From positions 1-8,103 of the forward strand of contig CAIVEA010000713.1 in assembly GCA_903904765.1 (NCBI GenBank): a DNA stretch of 8,103 nucleotides. Reading direction: 5' to 3'. Below, piece after piece: positions 1-6,485 of this stretch (the stretch's first letter is position 1; each line of letters begins with the position of its first letter). The stretch comes from an uncultured Chloroflexota bacterium (GTDB lineage Bacteria > Chloroflexota > Anaerolineae > Aggregatilineales > Phototrophicaceae). The position numbers were made by a program, and so were the translations under genes. The notes below the pieces were generated by a model. It had not been told where the DNA came from. It was given only the letters and a program-made list of their open reading frames with translations, and made no database searches.

Positions 1-810
1 GAAGACCTGCCCGGCCTGATTGACCGCTGCTTGATTGACCAAATCATCATCGCCTTACCCGAACCGCAACGCGCCGAACTGGTGCAATTGATTACCTTCT
101 GCCAGCGCGGGCGCGTGGACATCAAGATTTACCCTGATATGTTTGCCTATATGGCAGGCGATATGACAGTGGACGATCTGGGCGGCACGCCACTGCTCAC
201 CGTGCGCGACATCACCCTGCGCGGTTGGCGGCTCACGCTCAAGCGCGGGCTGGATTTCCTCGGTGCACTCATCGGCATGATCTTCCTTTCGCCTCTCATG
301 TTGCTCACTGCCCTCCTCATCCGGCGCGAATCGCCGGGGCCGGTCTTCTACACGCAGGAACGCATGGGGCTGGATGGTCGCCCGTTCAACATGGTCAAAT
401 TCCGCACCATGCGATTGGATGCTGAAGCGCACGGCCCCGGTTGGACGGTCAAAGATGATCCCCGCGTCACCCGCTTAGGGCGCTGGATGCGTAAGACCAA
501 CTGGGACGAAATTCCGCAACTGATGAATGTGCTGATGGGCGAGATGAGCCTCGTCGGGCCACGTCCTGAGCGCCCTGTGTATGTGATGGAATTCAGCGAG
601 AAAATTCCGCGCTATATGGAACGCCACCGCGAAAAAGCCGGCATGACCGGATGGGCGCAGGTTAACGGGTTGCGCGGCGATACGTCCATCGAGGAGCGCA
701 CCGATTTCGACCTGTGGTATGTCGAAAACTGGTCGCTCTGGCTGGACATCAAAATCATCATCCGCACCGTCTGGAACACCGTGATGCGGCAGAACAAGAA
801 TGCGTACTAG
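1..810 (+). CDS. Polyisoprenyl-phosphate sugar-1-phosphate transferase (WbaP/WcaJ type), 5'-truncated
   Basis: The frame is open from base 1, so the true start lies upstream; the TTG at 31 is only an internal codon. 269 residues are visible. The first ~60 match the end of the CoA-binding-like (Rossmann) domain that precedes the catalytic part in this family. A basic KRGLDF stretch then leads into one hydrophobic segment (about visible residues 85-108), typical of the re-entrant membrane helix. The bacterial sugar transferase domain follows: KFRTM (133-137), DEIPQL with the catalytic-type Asp-Glu pair (169-174), SLVGPRPE (183-190), and GMTGWAQVNGLRGD (214-227) before the usual C-terminal DLWYVENWSLWLDIKI signature. 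The family moves a hexose-1-phosphate from a nucleotide sugar to undecaprenyl phosphate at the inner membrane, starting exopolysaccharide, capsule or O-antigen units. Which sugar is used cannot be read from the sequence. Full-length relatives are about 460-500 residues. The upstream neighbours, likely a polysaccharide cluster, are not in the window. Confidence 0.93.
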   Translation, partial: EDLPGLIDRCLIDQIIIALPEPQRAELVQLITFCQRGRVDIKIYPDMFAYMAGDMTVDDLGGTPLLTVRDITLRGWRLTLKRGLDFLGALIGMIFLSPLMLLTALLIRRESPGPVFYTQERMGLDGRPFNMVKFRTMRLDAEAHGPGWTVKDDPRVTRLGRWMRKTNWDEIPQLMNVLMGEMSLVGPRPERPVYVMEFSEKIPRYMERHREKAGMTGWAQVNGLRGDTSIEERTDFDLWYVENWSLWLDIKIIIRTVWNTVMRQNKNAY

Positions 811-883
811 GAACCCTCATTCCCTATCGCCTGCATCATAAGCCGTTCGTCATGAGGGAAAAAGATTGGGGAAGAGGGTAGTC
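811..883. repeat. Degraded intergenic palindromic repeat (REP/MITE-like), full-length copy
   Basis: The left arm ACCCTCATTCCC (813-824) and right arm GGGGAAGAGGGT (868-879) are inverted, with 10 of 12 positions complementary. Between them lies TTCGTCATGAGGGA (846-859). A second site at 6486-6529 carries the same pieces: GGGGAATGAGGGTTC contains an exact 14-nt inverted match to 811-824, and TTCGCCATGAGGGA matches 846-859 at 13 of 14 positions. The element begins directly after the sugar transferase stop codon, so it may also fold in the 3' UTR and slow or end transcription, but there is no T-run. Calling it a genome-wide repeat family is inference from two copies. Confidence 0.55.
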
Positions 884-954
884 TGAAGGTGCAATCCCCA
901 TCCCGTATGGCGGCCTGACCAACGCCGTGTATCCGTTCTCCGAGAGGTGTTCCC

Positions 955-1254
955 ATGGACTTGCGAACGCTGGAAGCCGCCATGCACAACTTCGTTGAGG
1001 GCAAAGGCTGGTATGCGCCCGACTCACCACATCCCCAAACCTCCAAGAACCTCGCCATCTCGCTGGTGCTGGAAGCCAGCGAGGTGCTGGAGCATTACCA
1101 GTGGGGCGATTCCGCGCCGGACACGGCTGAACTGGCAGGCGAACTGGCAGACGTGTTGCTGTACCTGCTGCAAATCGCCAGCCTGAACGGGATTGATCTC
1201 GGTCAGGCGGTGATGGATAAGCTCAAGATCAACCACAACCGGACATGGGAATAG
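955..1254 (+). CDS. MazG-like nucleotide pyrophosphohydrolase (RS21-C6/dCTPase-like)
   Basis: A 99-residue protein of the all-alpha NTP pyrophosphatase superfamily, single-domain as in the RS21-C6/DCTPP1-like branch. Members hydrolyse non-canonical or excess (d)NTPs to NMP and pyrophosphate, cleaning the nucleotide pool in the cytoplasm. The metal-binding ExxE is at E40-E43 in LVLEASEVLEHYQW, and the ExxD is at E63-D66 in GELADVLLYLL. An aromatic GWY (18-20) precedes a KNLA stretch, and the C-terminal KLKINHNRTW (89-98) matches the usual Lys/Asn/Arg triphosphate-binding tail. Length is normal for the branch. The ATG at 955 is preceded by GAGAGGTG with about 5 nt spacing, a good ribosome site. 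The gene lies 144 bp after the sugar transferase and 48 bp before proS, so it may be co-transcribed with proS. The substrate (dCTP, dUTP or a modified nucleotide) is not decided by sequence. Confidence 0.88.
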   Translation: MDLRTLEAAMHNFVEGKGWYAPDSPHPQTSKNLAISLVLEASEVLEHYQWGDSAPDTAELAGELADVLLYLLQIASLNGIDLGQAVMDKLKINHNRTWE

Positions 1255-1302
1255 CGCCCGTGCGCTTACATTGAATCCGACTGGAAAGGAAACTGCATCA
1301 TC

Positions 1303-3075
1303 ATGCGTATGAGCCAACTGTTCAGCCAGACCCTGCGCGAAGCCCCTGCCGAAGCGGAAGTCGTCAGCCATCAATTGTTATTACGGGCGGGTTTCATTCG
1401 TCCGCTGGCCTCCGGCATTTTCAGCTACCTTCCGCTGGCACGTCGCGCCATGAACAAAATCGAACAGATCATCCGCGAGGAAATGGACGCGATCAACGGG
1501 CAAGAGATCACCATGCCCGTCGTTCACCCCGCCGAAATCTGGCAGCAAACCGGACGCTGGTCACAAATCGGCGCGGAGATGGGACGCTTTCAAGACCGCG
1601 CTGGACGCGATATGGCGCTGGCGATGACGCATGAAGAAGTGGTGTCCGATCTGGTGCGACGCGAGATTCGCTCCTACCGTCAGCTACCCGCCATGATCTA
1701 CCACATACAGACTAAATGGCGCGATGAGCCGCGCCCCCGCGCTGGTCTGATCCGGGTGCGCGAATTTACGATGAAAGACAGCTACAGCCTCGATGCCGAC
1801 TGGGACGGGCTGGATAAGCAATACCGCGCCCACTATGCCGCTTATCTGCGAATTTACCAACGCTGCGGCCTGCCCGTGCTGGCAGTACGCTCTGATACGG
1901 GCATGATGGGCGGAAAAGAGGCGCACGAATTCATGTACCGCACTCCCATCGGCGAAGATACGCTGCTGGAATGTGCGGCCTGTAGCTATGCCGCCAACCG
2001 CGAAGTGGCGCGATTCAAGAAACCGGACTTGCCATCCGAAACGCTTCTGCCCCTCAAGAAAGTTGCCACCCCCGGCACGACCACGATTGACTCGCTGGCC
2101 CAGTTTTTGAACATCCCTACCGCCAAGACCGCCAAAGCCGTGTTCATGATCGCCACCGTCCCCGGAAATGAAACCGACCAGCAGCGATTCATCCTCGCCA
2201 TCATTCGCGGTGATATGGATGTGAACGAAACCAAACTGGCAAACGCCATCGGTGCGAAGGCGCTGCGCCCCGCGCTGGAGGACGAGATTCGCGCTGTGGG
2301 CGCAATCCCCGGTTACGGTTCGGCTATCGGCACGAACGGCGCATGGGTGGTGGTGGACGAGGCAGTAACCACCACGCCGAACCTCGTAGCGGGCGCAAAC
2401 GAAACTGGCTATCACCTGCTGAACACCAACTATGAACGCGACTACACCGCACAAACCGTCGCAGACATTGCGACGGCACGGGCAAACGACGGTTGCCCGA
2501 ACTGCGGACAACCGCTGCACACCACACGCGGCGTGGAAGTGGGCAACATCTTCAAACTGGGCACGCGCTACAGCGACAAAATGGGCTGCACCTTCCTCGA
2601 CCGGGACGGCAAAGCGCAACCCGTCATCATGGGGTCGTATGGCATCGGAATCGGGCGCTTGCTGGCCTGCGTCGCGGAAGAACACCACGATGCGAACGGC
2701 CTATGCTGGCCGGTGGCTATCGCGCCCTATCACGCTTATCTGGTGCTGATCGCGGACGACGCTGGCATCGCCGCAACGCAGGCAGATTGGCTGAATGATG
2801 AGTTGCGGGCAGCGGGCATCGAAGTGTTGTACGATGATCGCACCGAACGCCCCGGTGTGAAATTCAATGATGCCGACCTGATCGGCCTGCCGCTGCGCCT
2901 GACCCTCAGCAAAAAATCGCTCGACAAAGGCGGCGTAGAACTGAAGCGGCGCAGCGACGGCGAGGTGGAACTCGTCCCGCTGGAAAATGTCGTCGCCCAC
3001 GTCCGCACCGAACTGGATGCGCTGCGGACGGAGCAAAGCGCCCCTCCTGCGAACGGTGAAATAGGTAACGTATAA
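1303..3075 (+). CDS. proS: Prolyl-tRNA synthetase, bacterial type with INS editing domain
   Basis: A 590-residue class II synthetase that charges tRNA(Pro) with proline in the cytoplasm. The N-terminal catalytic part shows the motif 1 region (LLRAGFIRPLASGIFSYLPL, 26-45), the THEE loop (109-112) and motif 2 (TKWRDEPRPRAGLIRVREF, 137-155). Motif 3 is GSYGIGIGRLLA (444-455). Between motifs 2 and 3, roughly residues 224-407, sits the INS (YbaK-like) editing domain that hydrolyses Ala-tRNA(Pro); the lysine matching E. coli K279 appears to be K278 in TAKTAKAVF. Cys pairs C224/C227 and C398/C401 flank the insertion like a zinc ribbon. The anticodon-binding domain follows (about 475-570, with YDDRTERPGVKFNDADLIG). 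Length fits the ~570-residue family. AAAGGA (1285-1290) lies 12 nt before ATG 1303 and 18 nt before a second ATG at 1309; either could start. In the INS loop the usual GXXXP reads G337-Y-G-S-A341. The last ~15 residues are a non-conserved tail. Confidence 0.97.
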   Translation: MRMSQLFSQTLREAPAEAEVVSHQLLLRAGFIRPLASGIFSYLPLARRAMNKIEQIIREEMDAINGQEITMPVVHPAEIWQQTGRWSQIGAEMGRFQDRAGRDMALAMTHEEVVSDLVRREIRSYRQLPAMIYHIQTKWRDEPRPRAGLIRVREFTMKDSYSLDADWDGLDKQYRAHYAAYLRIYQRCGLPVLAVRSDTGMMGGKEAHEFMYRTPIGEDTLLECAACSYAANREVARFKKPDLPSETLLPLKKVATPGTTTIDSLAQFLNIPTAKTAKAVFMIATVPGNETDQQRFILAIIRGDMDVNETKLANAIGAKALRPALEDEIRAVGAIPGYGSAIGTNGAWVVVDEAVTTTPNLVAGANETGYHLLNTNYERDYTAQTVADIATARANDGCPNCGQPLHTTRGVEVGNIFKLGTRYSDKMGCTFLDRDGKAQPVIMGSYGIGIGRLLACVAEEHHDANGLCWPVAIAPYHAYLVLIADDAGIAATQADWLNDELRAAGIEVLYDDRTERPGVKFNDADLIGLPLRLTLSKKSLDKGGVELKRRSDGEVELVPLENVVAHVRTELDALRTEQSAPPANGEIGNV

Positions 3076-3076
3076 T
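3071..3076 (+). promoter_or_regulatory. Candidate -10 box (TATAAT) overlapping the proS stop
   Basis: A perfect TATAAT hexamer sits in an AT-rich stretch that begins exactly where proS ends, with the TAA stop at 3073-3075 inside it. A 17-bp spacer would put the -35 at TGCGAA (3048-3053), a poor match to TTGACA. Transcription would start near 3083 and read into the hypothetical membrane-anchored protein. It is supported by the hexamer and its position only. Confidence 0.45.
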
Positions 3077-3210
3077 CTTAACGAAAAACACAGCACAATT
3101 GTTAGACAATGAAAGTATGATGAAAAACATATAGAGGTGGTCATGGTGCTGCAAGGTGTCCACTACAGCGCCGCCCGTCCGCGGGAAAACCATCACCCCG
3201 TCCAGATTAG

Positions 3211-3218
3211 GGGGGAAG
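3211..3218 (+). promoter_or_regulatory. Ribosome binding site deciding the start at 3221
   Basis: A purine-rich GGGGGAAG lies just before ATG 3221. It supports that start over the in-frame GTG 3137 and ATG 3143, although AGAGG (3133-3137) would serve ATG 3143 equally well. The 3221 start places the membrane segment directly at the N-terminus, as expected for a signal anchor. Confidence 0.5.
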
Positions 3219-3220
3219 CG

Positions 3221-3856
3221 ATGACGAAACTTCAAATACAAATTGTGGCGGGTCTTGTTGTGCTTGCGCTGTTGCTGGGCGTGGGTGCTATCCTGCTCAC
3301 CGAAGCGCAAAACGCCACACCCGCCCCCGAACGCATGCAAAGTGAGGGCTGCACCAGTCCCTGCTGGCGCGGGCAGCAACCGGGCATCACACGCCAATCG
3401 TTTCAGGCGACGATGCAATCCTTCGGGGTAACGGATCTGTTCGATGACGGCCCCCGCTACTGTGGTCGTTCAGAGCAAATCGGCATCGCCTGCATTACCG
3501 AACCGACAGGCGACCCCAACACACCATCGGAATCCGTCGTGTGGGCTGCCCCCGAAGCCGGAGCGCAAGCCCGTCTGGTGGATGCCATCGCAGCCTATGG
3601 TGAACCAGAACAGGCCAAAATCTGCTGGAACGTAAACACATGGCACGCGGCCTTGTTGTTCGCCAACCATACTGTGCTGCTGGCGCTGGGCGGTGACCTG
3701 CTGGATGGCGAGACAATGGCCTATGCGCCGGGACAGGTGGTGGAACGGGTGACGTTCTATACCGCCGACAGCTTCCCAAAGAGCGAATGGGAAGGCATCC
3801 CCGTCTGGACAGGCTACGGCACACCTAACGAGAACCAGACCGCCTGCAAGCTATAG
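3221..3856 (+). CDS. Hypothetical membrane-anchored, cysteine-rich extracytoplasmic protein (CxxxCW...PGxT type)
   Basis: 211 residues from ATG 3221. A short basic N-terminus (MTK) precedes one hydrophobic helix (about 8-27), so this is a signal anchor or uncleaved signal peptide; no lipobox cysteine is placed correctly. The rest should be outside the membrane. It holds six cysteines (C44, C48, C81, C91, C135, C209), an even number that would allow disulfides. The recognisable element is CTSPCWRGQQPGIT (44-57), resembling a C-x3-C-W-x-G-x2-PG-x-T motif that I recall from many uncharacterised Chloroflexota secreted proteins; a YGEPE stretch (126-130) also looks typical of them. No enzymatic motif is visible and I do not assign a function. 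In-frame starts at 3137 (GTG) and 3143 (ATG) would add up to 28 charged residues before the helix, which is less likely. It probably has its own promoter (3071) and is separate from the downstream operon. Confidence 0.78.
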   Translation: MTKLQIQIVAGLVVLALLLGVGAILLTEAQNATPAPERMQSEGCTSPCWRGQQPGITRQSFQATMQSFGVTDLFDDGPRYCGRSEQIGIACITEPTGDPNTPSESVVWAAPEAGAQARLVDAIAAYGEPEQAKICWNVNTWHAALLFANHTVLLALGGDLLDGETMAYAPGQVVERVTFYTADSFPKSEWEGIPVWTGYGTPNENQTACKL

Positions 3857-3883
3857 CCCCTCTGCCCTCCCTGCCGCTTGCGG

Positions 3884-3889
3884 TACAAT
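3884..3889 (+). promoter_or_regulatory. Candidate -10 box (TACAAT) for the 3931-6415 operon
   Basis: TACAAT, 5 of 6 matches to the consensus, lies 41 bp before the first gene of the four-gene cluster in the 74-bp spacer after the hypothetical protein. No convincing -35 is present at 16-18 bp upstream. Weak evidence, but this is the only promoter-like hexamer I see in the spacer. Confidence 0.3.
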
Positions 3890-3930
3890 AAGCAATATCT
3901 TGCCGCACACCGGGGAGGGTTGTACCCATC

Positions 3931-4218
3931 ATGGCCGCTATCGAGTCATGGGAATATTTGACCAAGTTCGTCCGGGCATCCACCAAATCGCCCGGCGTGT
4001 TGGATTTCCTCAAACGCTATCGTCCCGACTGGAAGAAAATCCCCGAACACACGCCCGAAGCCATGATGCCCGAACTGGATGCGCTGGGCGCACAGGGCTG
4101 GGAACTCGTCCACATGGAACCTGTCGGGCGCGTGGGCAAGAAAGCGGACATCCTGTTCGGCGGCGGCGATTGGAGCAGCACCTATTTCTGCGTGTTCAAG
4201 CGCCGTAAGGAAGGGTGA
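3931..4218 (+). CDS. DUF4177-like small protein
   Basis: 95 residues, soluble, without signal or membrane segments. The pattern is that of DUF4177: WEY near the N-terminus (7-9), LDALGAQGWELVHMEP (49-64) in the middle and a closing strand YFCVFKRRK (85-93). The insert between WEY and the GWELV motif (about residues 15-45) is longer than in the shortest members. The family is small, alpha/beta and without an established biochemical role, so no function is assigned. ATG 3931 is preceded by GGGGAGGG (3912-3919) at 11 nt, slightly long spacing. The stop lies 4 bp before the ATG of the dehydrogenase gene, so the two are very likely translationally coupled, with this gene leading the operon. Confidence 0.75.
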   Translation: MAAIESWEYLTKFVRASTKSPGVLDFLKRYRPDWKKIPEHTPEAMMPELDALGAQGWELVHMEPVGRVGKKADILFGGGDWSSTYFCVFKRRKEG

Positions 4219-4222
4219 GGGC

Positions 4223-5005
4223 ATGACGAACCGTGTCGCCTTCATCACAGGCGCATCCAGCGGGATTGGCGCGGCGCTGGCACTGGCCTTCGCCCGCGAG
4301 GGGACGCACGTGGCAGCCTTCGCCCGCCGCGCTGACCGCCTGCACAACCTGCAAACCACGATTGCCGCCCTGCCCGCCCCGCATGGCGACCTGCTGGCGC
4401 TGGAAGGGGATGTGACCGACCCCACCGCCGTAGCGAACGCGGTGGCGCAGACGCTGGCACACTTCGGACGGCTGGATATTGCAGTAGCGAATGCCGGTGT
4501 CGGGCAGCGCGGCGCGATTGCTGAGGCCGAGTGGAGTGACCTGCAAACACTGCTCCGCACCAACATAGACGGCGTGCTGCACACCGTCCGCGCCACCGTG
4601 CCTGCCCTGCGGCAAACGGGCAAAGGCGGGCATGTGTTCATTATCTCCTCGGTCATGTACAACCTGCCCTCGCCCTACGCCGCCACCTACGGTGCGAGCA
4701 AAGCCTTCGTCAGCAGCATCGCCGCCTCTCTGCGGCTGGAACTGGAAAGCGACCAGATCGCCGTGACCGATGTGCTGGTGGGGCGCACCGATACCGAATT
4801 CAACGAGAAGCGGTTGGGCGCTGGCAAACGCAGCGGCGGCGGCCTGCCGACCATGCAGCCCGAAATCGTCGCGCAGGCCATCGTGCAGGCCACGCGCCAT
4901 CGTCCCAACCGCCTGATTCTGCGCTTCTTTGACCGTCTGATCGTCCTCGGCAATATTCTGCTGCCCGCTATGATGGGGCGGCTTGCCAAACGCCAGTATC
5001 AATGA
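4223..5005 (+). CDS. Short-chain dehydrogenase/reductase (classical SDR)
   Basis: A 260-residue NAD(P)-dependent oxidoreductase with a Rossmann fold. It has the cofactor loop TGASSGIG (9-16), an Arg pair after strand 2 (R35-R36) that suggests NADP(H), an acidic residue in GDVTD (D63) that should hold adenine, NAG (90-92), and the catalytic tetrad N114, S143, Y156 and K160 in YGASK. Length is normal. The usual PG after strand 6 (V-x-PG-x3-T) reads VGRTDT here (186-191), so the Pro is missing. The C-terminal ~30 residues (RLILRFFDRLIVLGNILLPAM) are hydrophobic and basic, as in SDRs that bind membranes or lipid-like substrates. The reading frame is open further upstream to an ATG at 4079, but that region overlaps the preceding gene; ATG 4223 has AAGGAAGGG just before it and gives the standard N-terminus. 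Substrate unknown. Confidence 0.93.
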   Translation: MTNRVAFITGASSGIGAALALAFAREGTHVAAFARRADRLHNLQTTIAALPAPHGDLLALEGDVTDPTAVANAVAQTLAHFGRLDIAVANAGVGQRGAIAEAEWSDLQTLLRTNIDGVLHTVRATVPALRQTGKGGHVFIISSVMYNLPSPYAATYGASKAFVSSIAASLRLELESDQIAVTDVLVGRTDTEFNEKRLGAGKRSGGGLPTMQPEIVAQAIVQATRHRPNRLILRFFDRLIVLGNILLPAMMGRLAKRQYQ

Positions 5006-5014
5006 GGTGAAATC

Positions 5015-5926
5015 ATGCCAACCGTACATACCCTTCAAAATGAATATTGGCAGGCCGGCGTTCTGCCGGAAACCGGTGCATCGCTGGCCTTCGGGCGCAT
5101 CCAGCAGGGCGGGGTCTGGCACGATGTCCTGCGCCCCACGCCGGAAGCCAGCACCGGCAACTCCAGTGCCTGCTCCAGTTTTGTTATGCTGCCGTGGTGC
5201 AACCGCATCAAAGGCGGCGTGCTGCGCTTCAGCGGGCAGGAATACGCGCTTCGAACCGCCAAAGATGATGGCACAGCGCGGCATGGTGATGTGCGCGGGC
5301 GGGCATGGAACGTCGAAATCGCGGAAGCAGCACGCATCCGCCTGACCTTCCGTTCCAGCAACTACGCCGACCTCAACTGGCCGTTCCCGTTCTCGGCGCG
5401 GCTGGACTACACCCTCAATGGGCGCGAATTCATCTGGTCGCTCATGCTCAAGAACGAGTCCGACCATCCCGCCCCCGCCGGTTTCGGGCATCATCCCTAT
5501 TTTGTGCGCCCCGCCGGAGAAGAAGTCGAAATCCAAATCCCGTGCGGCGAATACTTCCCGCTGACGAACTTCATGGCGACAGGCGAACCGCAGCCCATCC
5601 CGCCCGATCTGGACTTCCGCAAACCGCGTGATCTGGATGAGCGCGAACTGAACCACCTGCTGACCGGGCGCACCATCCCGCAGCCTGCCAAAATCGCCTA
5701 CCCTGTCCGCCGCATCCGGCTGGCCTTCCACAGCGCCCCCGTGTTCCCGCACTGGCTGATCTTCGCGCCACAGGGCGAACCCTTCGTGGCGCTGGAACCG
5801 ATGAGCAACGCCAGCGATGGCTTCAACCTGCTGGCGGATGGGCATGAAGGCAGCGGGGTGTTCGTCCTGCAACCGGGCGAGGAGAAGATGGGCATGGTGC
5901 GGTTGGTTCTGGAAAGCGAAGGCTAG
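5015..5926 (+). CDS. Aldose 1-epimerase (GalM) family protein
   Basis: 303 residues with the galactose mutarotase fold. Visible family signatures are VLPETGASL (16-24), MLPWCNRIKGG (58-68) with the substrate-binding Asn-Arg, HG at 90-91, GHHPYF (158-163) with the catalytic-type His before Pro-Tyr, and ALEPMSNASDGFN (259-271) with E261 as the expected catalytic base. The family interconverts alpha and beta anomers of free aldoses or, in other branches, of hexose-6-phosphates. It belongs to the more divergent GalM-like branch, so the sugar cannot be named. ATG 5015 has AGGTGA (5005-5010) before it at good spacing. It begins 9 bp after the dehydrogenase and ends 3 bp before ybaK, in the middle of a compact operon. 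An SDR beside an aldose epimerase would fit oxidation of a sugar after anomer exchange, but this is inference from position only. Confidence 0.88.
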   Translation: MPTVHTLQNEYWQAGVLPETGASLAFGRIQQGGVWHDVLRPTPEASTGNSSACSSFVMLPWCNRIKGGVLRFSGQEYALRTAKDDGTARHGDVRGRAWNVEIAEAARIRLTFRSSNYADLNWPFPFSARLDYTLNGREFIWSLMLKNESDHPAPAGFGHHPYFVRPAGEEVEIQIPCGEYFPLTNFMATGEPQPIPPDLDFRKPRDLDERELNHLLTGRTIPQPAKIAYPVRRIRLAFHSAPVFPHWLIFAPQGEPFVALEPMSNASDGFNLLADGHEGSGVFVLQPGEEKMGMVRLVLESEG

Positions 5927-5929
5927 GGT

Positions 5930-6415
5930 ATGTCGCAGAAGTTGAACTCGATGCGGTTGCTGGAAAAGCATAACATCCCCTACGAAATGACCGAGTTCCC
6001 GGATACCGAACGGGATGCCGAGGTCATCGCGGAAATTCTGGGGGTGCCACCCTACATGGTATACAAAACGCTGGTGGTGCTGCCCGCTGCCGGAGGCCGC
6101 CCGCTGTTGGCGATCATCGCCGCAGACCGCAGCCTCGATTTGAAGCAACTAGCGGCGGCCAGCGGGAACAAGAAGGTGGTCATGGCGGCGCACAAAGAGG
6201 CTGAGGCGCTCACCGGTTTGAAGGTGGGCGGCATCAGCGCGTTGGCGCTCACGCACAAAAATTGGCCGATCTTCCTCGACCAACCCGCCGCCGAACTGGA
6301 ACACATCCTCGTCAGCGCAGGGCAGCGTGGCATGGATTTGCGCGTTCCGACGGCGGGGTTCATCCGTGTAGTAGGTGCGAAACTGGCGGAGATTTCGACC
6401 AGCAGCGGCGAATAG
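5930..6415 (+). CDS. ybaK: YbaK/EbsC-type aminoacyl-tRNA deacylase
   Basis: 161 residues, the normal size for a free-standing member of the INS editing superfamily. These proteins remove mischarged amino acids from tRNA in trans; YbaK itself clears Cys from tRNA(Pro) made by ProRS. The N-terminal MRLLEKHNIPYE (8-19) is typical. K46 in VYKTLVV lines up with the catalytic lysine of YbaK at the same residue number. The region LLAIIAADRSLDLKQLA (59-75) matches the central strand-helix, and the C-terminal half carries LRVPTAGFIRVVGA (137-150). The substrate loop that normally reads GGISP reads GGISA (100-104), so the usual Pro is Ala and the sub-specificity is uncertain: Cys-tRNA(Pro), Ala-tRNA or another. 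ATG 5930 lies 3 bp after the epimerase stop, with AAGG and AGGG just before it. It is the last gene of the operon and converges on pfkA. ProRS is encoded about 2.9 kb upstream on the same strand. Confidence 0.88.
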   Translation: MSQKLNSMRLLEKHNIPYEMTEFPDTERDAEVIAEILGVPPYMVYKTLVVLPAAGGRPLLAIIAADRSLDLKQLAAASGNKKVVMAAHKEAEALTGLKVGGISALALTHKNWPIFLDQPAAELEHILVSAGQRGMDLRVPTAGFIRVVGAKLAEISTSSGE

Positions 6416-6420
6416 CGGAC

Positions 6421-6455
6421 AACAAAAAGGGCATGATGCCGCGCACTATGCCCTT
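6421..6455 (-). terminator. Rho-independent terminator for pfkA (- strand)
   Basis: A perfect 8-bp stem AAGGGCAT (6427-6434) / ATGCCCTT (6448-6455) encloses a 13-nt GC-rich loop. Read on the - strand the stem is followed by TTTGTTG, giving a CCCTTTTTGTT tail, a proper T-run. On the + strand the tail is CCCAAAACC, so it is a weak terminator for ybaK there. It lies 80 bp downstream of the pfkA stop and 6 bp after the ybaK stop. Confidence 0.75.
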
Positions 6456-6485
6456 CCCAAAACCGCTTAATCCGCCTCTCGCTTA

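Noticed and set aside
1684..2688. 334-codon open frame on the - strand inside proS
   Set aside because: It lies fully antisense to conserved proS sequence, has no recognisable motif and no ribosome site.
3103..3133. TAGACA (3103-3108) and CATATA (3128-3133) as a second promoter
   Set aside because: The spacer is 19 bp and the -10 matches only 3 of 6. The TATAAT at 3071 is better.
4079..4222. 48-residue N-terminal extension of the SDR
   Set aside because: It overlaps the DUF4177-like gene in another frame and does not resemble SDR sequence. ATG 4223 has a ribosome site and gives the standard N-terminus.
4196..6148. 650-codon open frame on the - strand opposite the SDR, epimerase and ybaK genes
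   Set aside because: It is antisense to three well-recognised genes. Its translation is low in complexity and rich in Gly, Gln, Arg and His without any domain, as expected of a shadow frame in GC-rich coding DNA.
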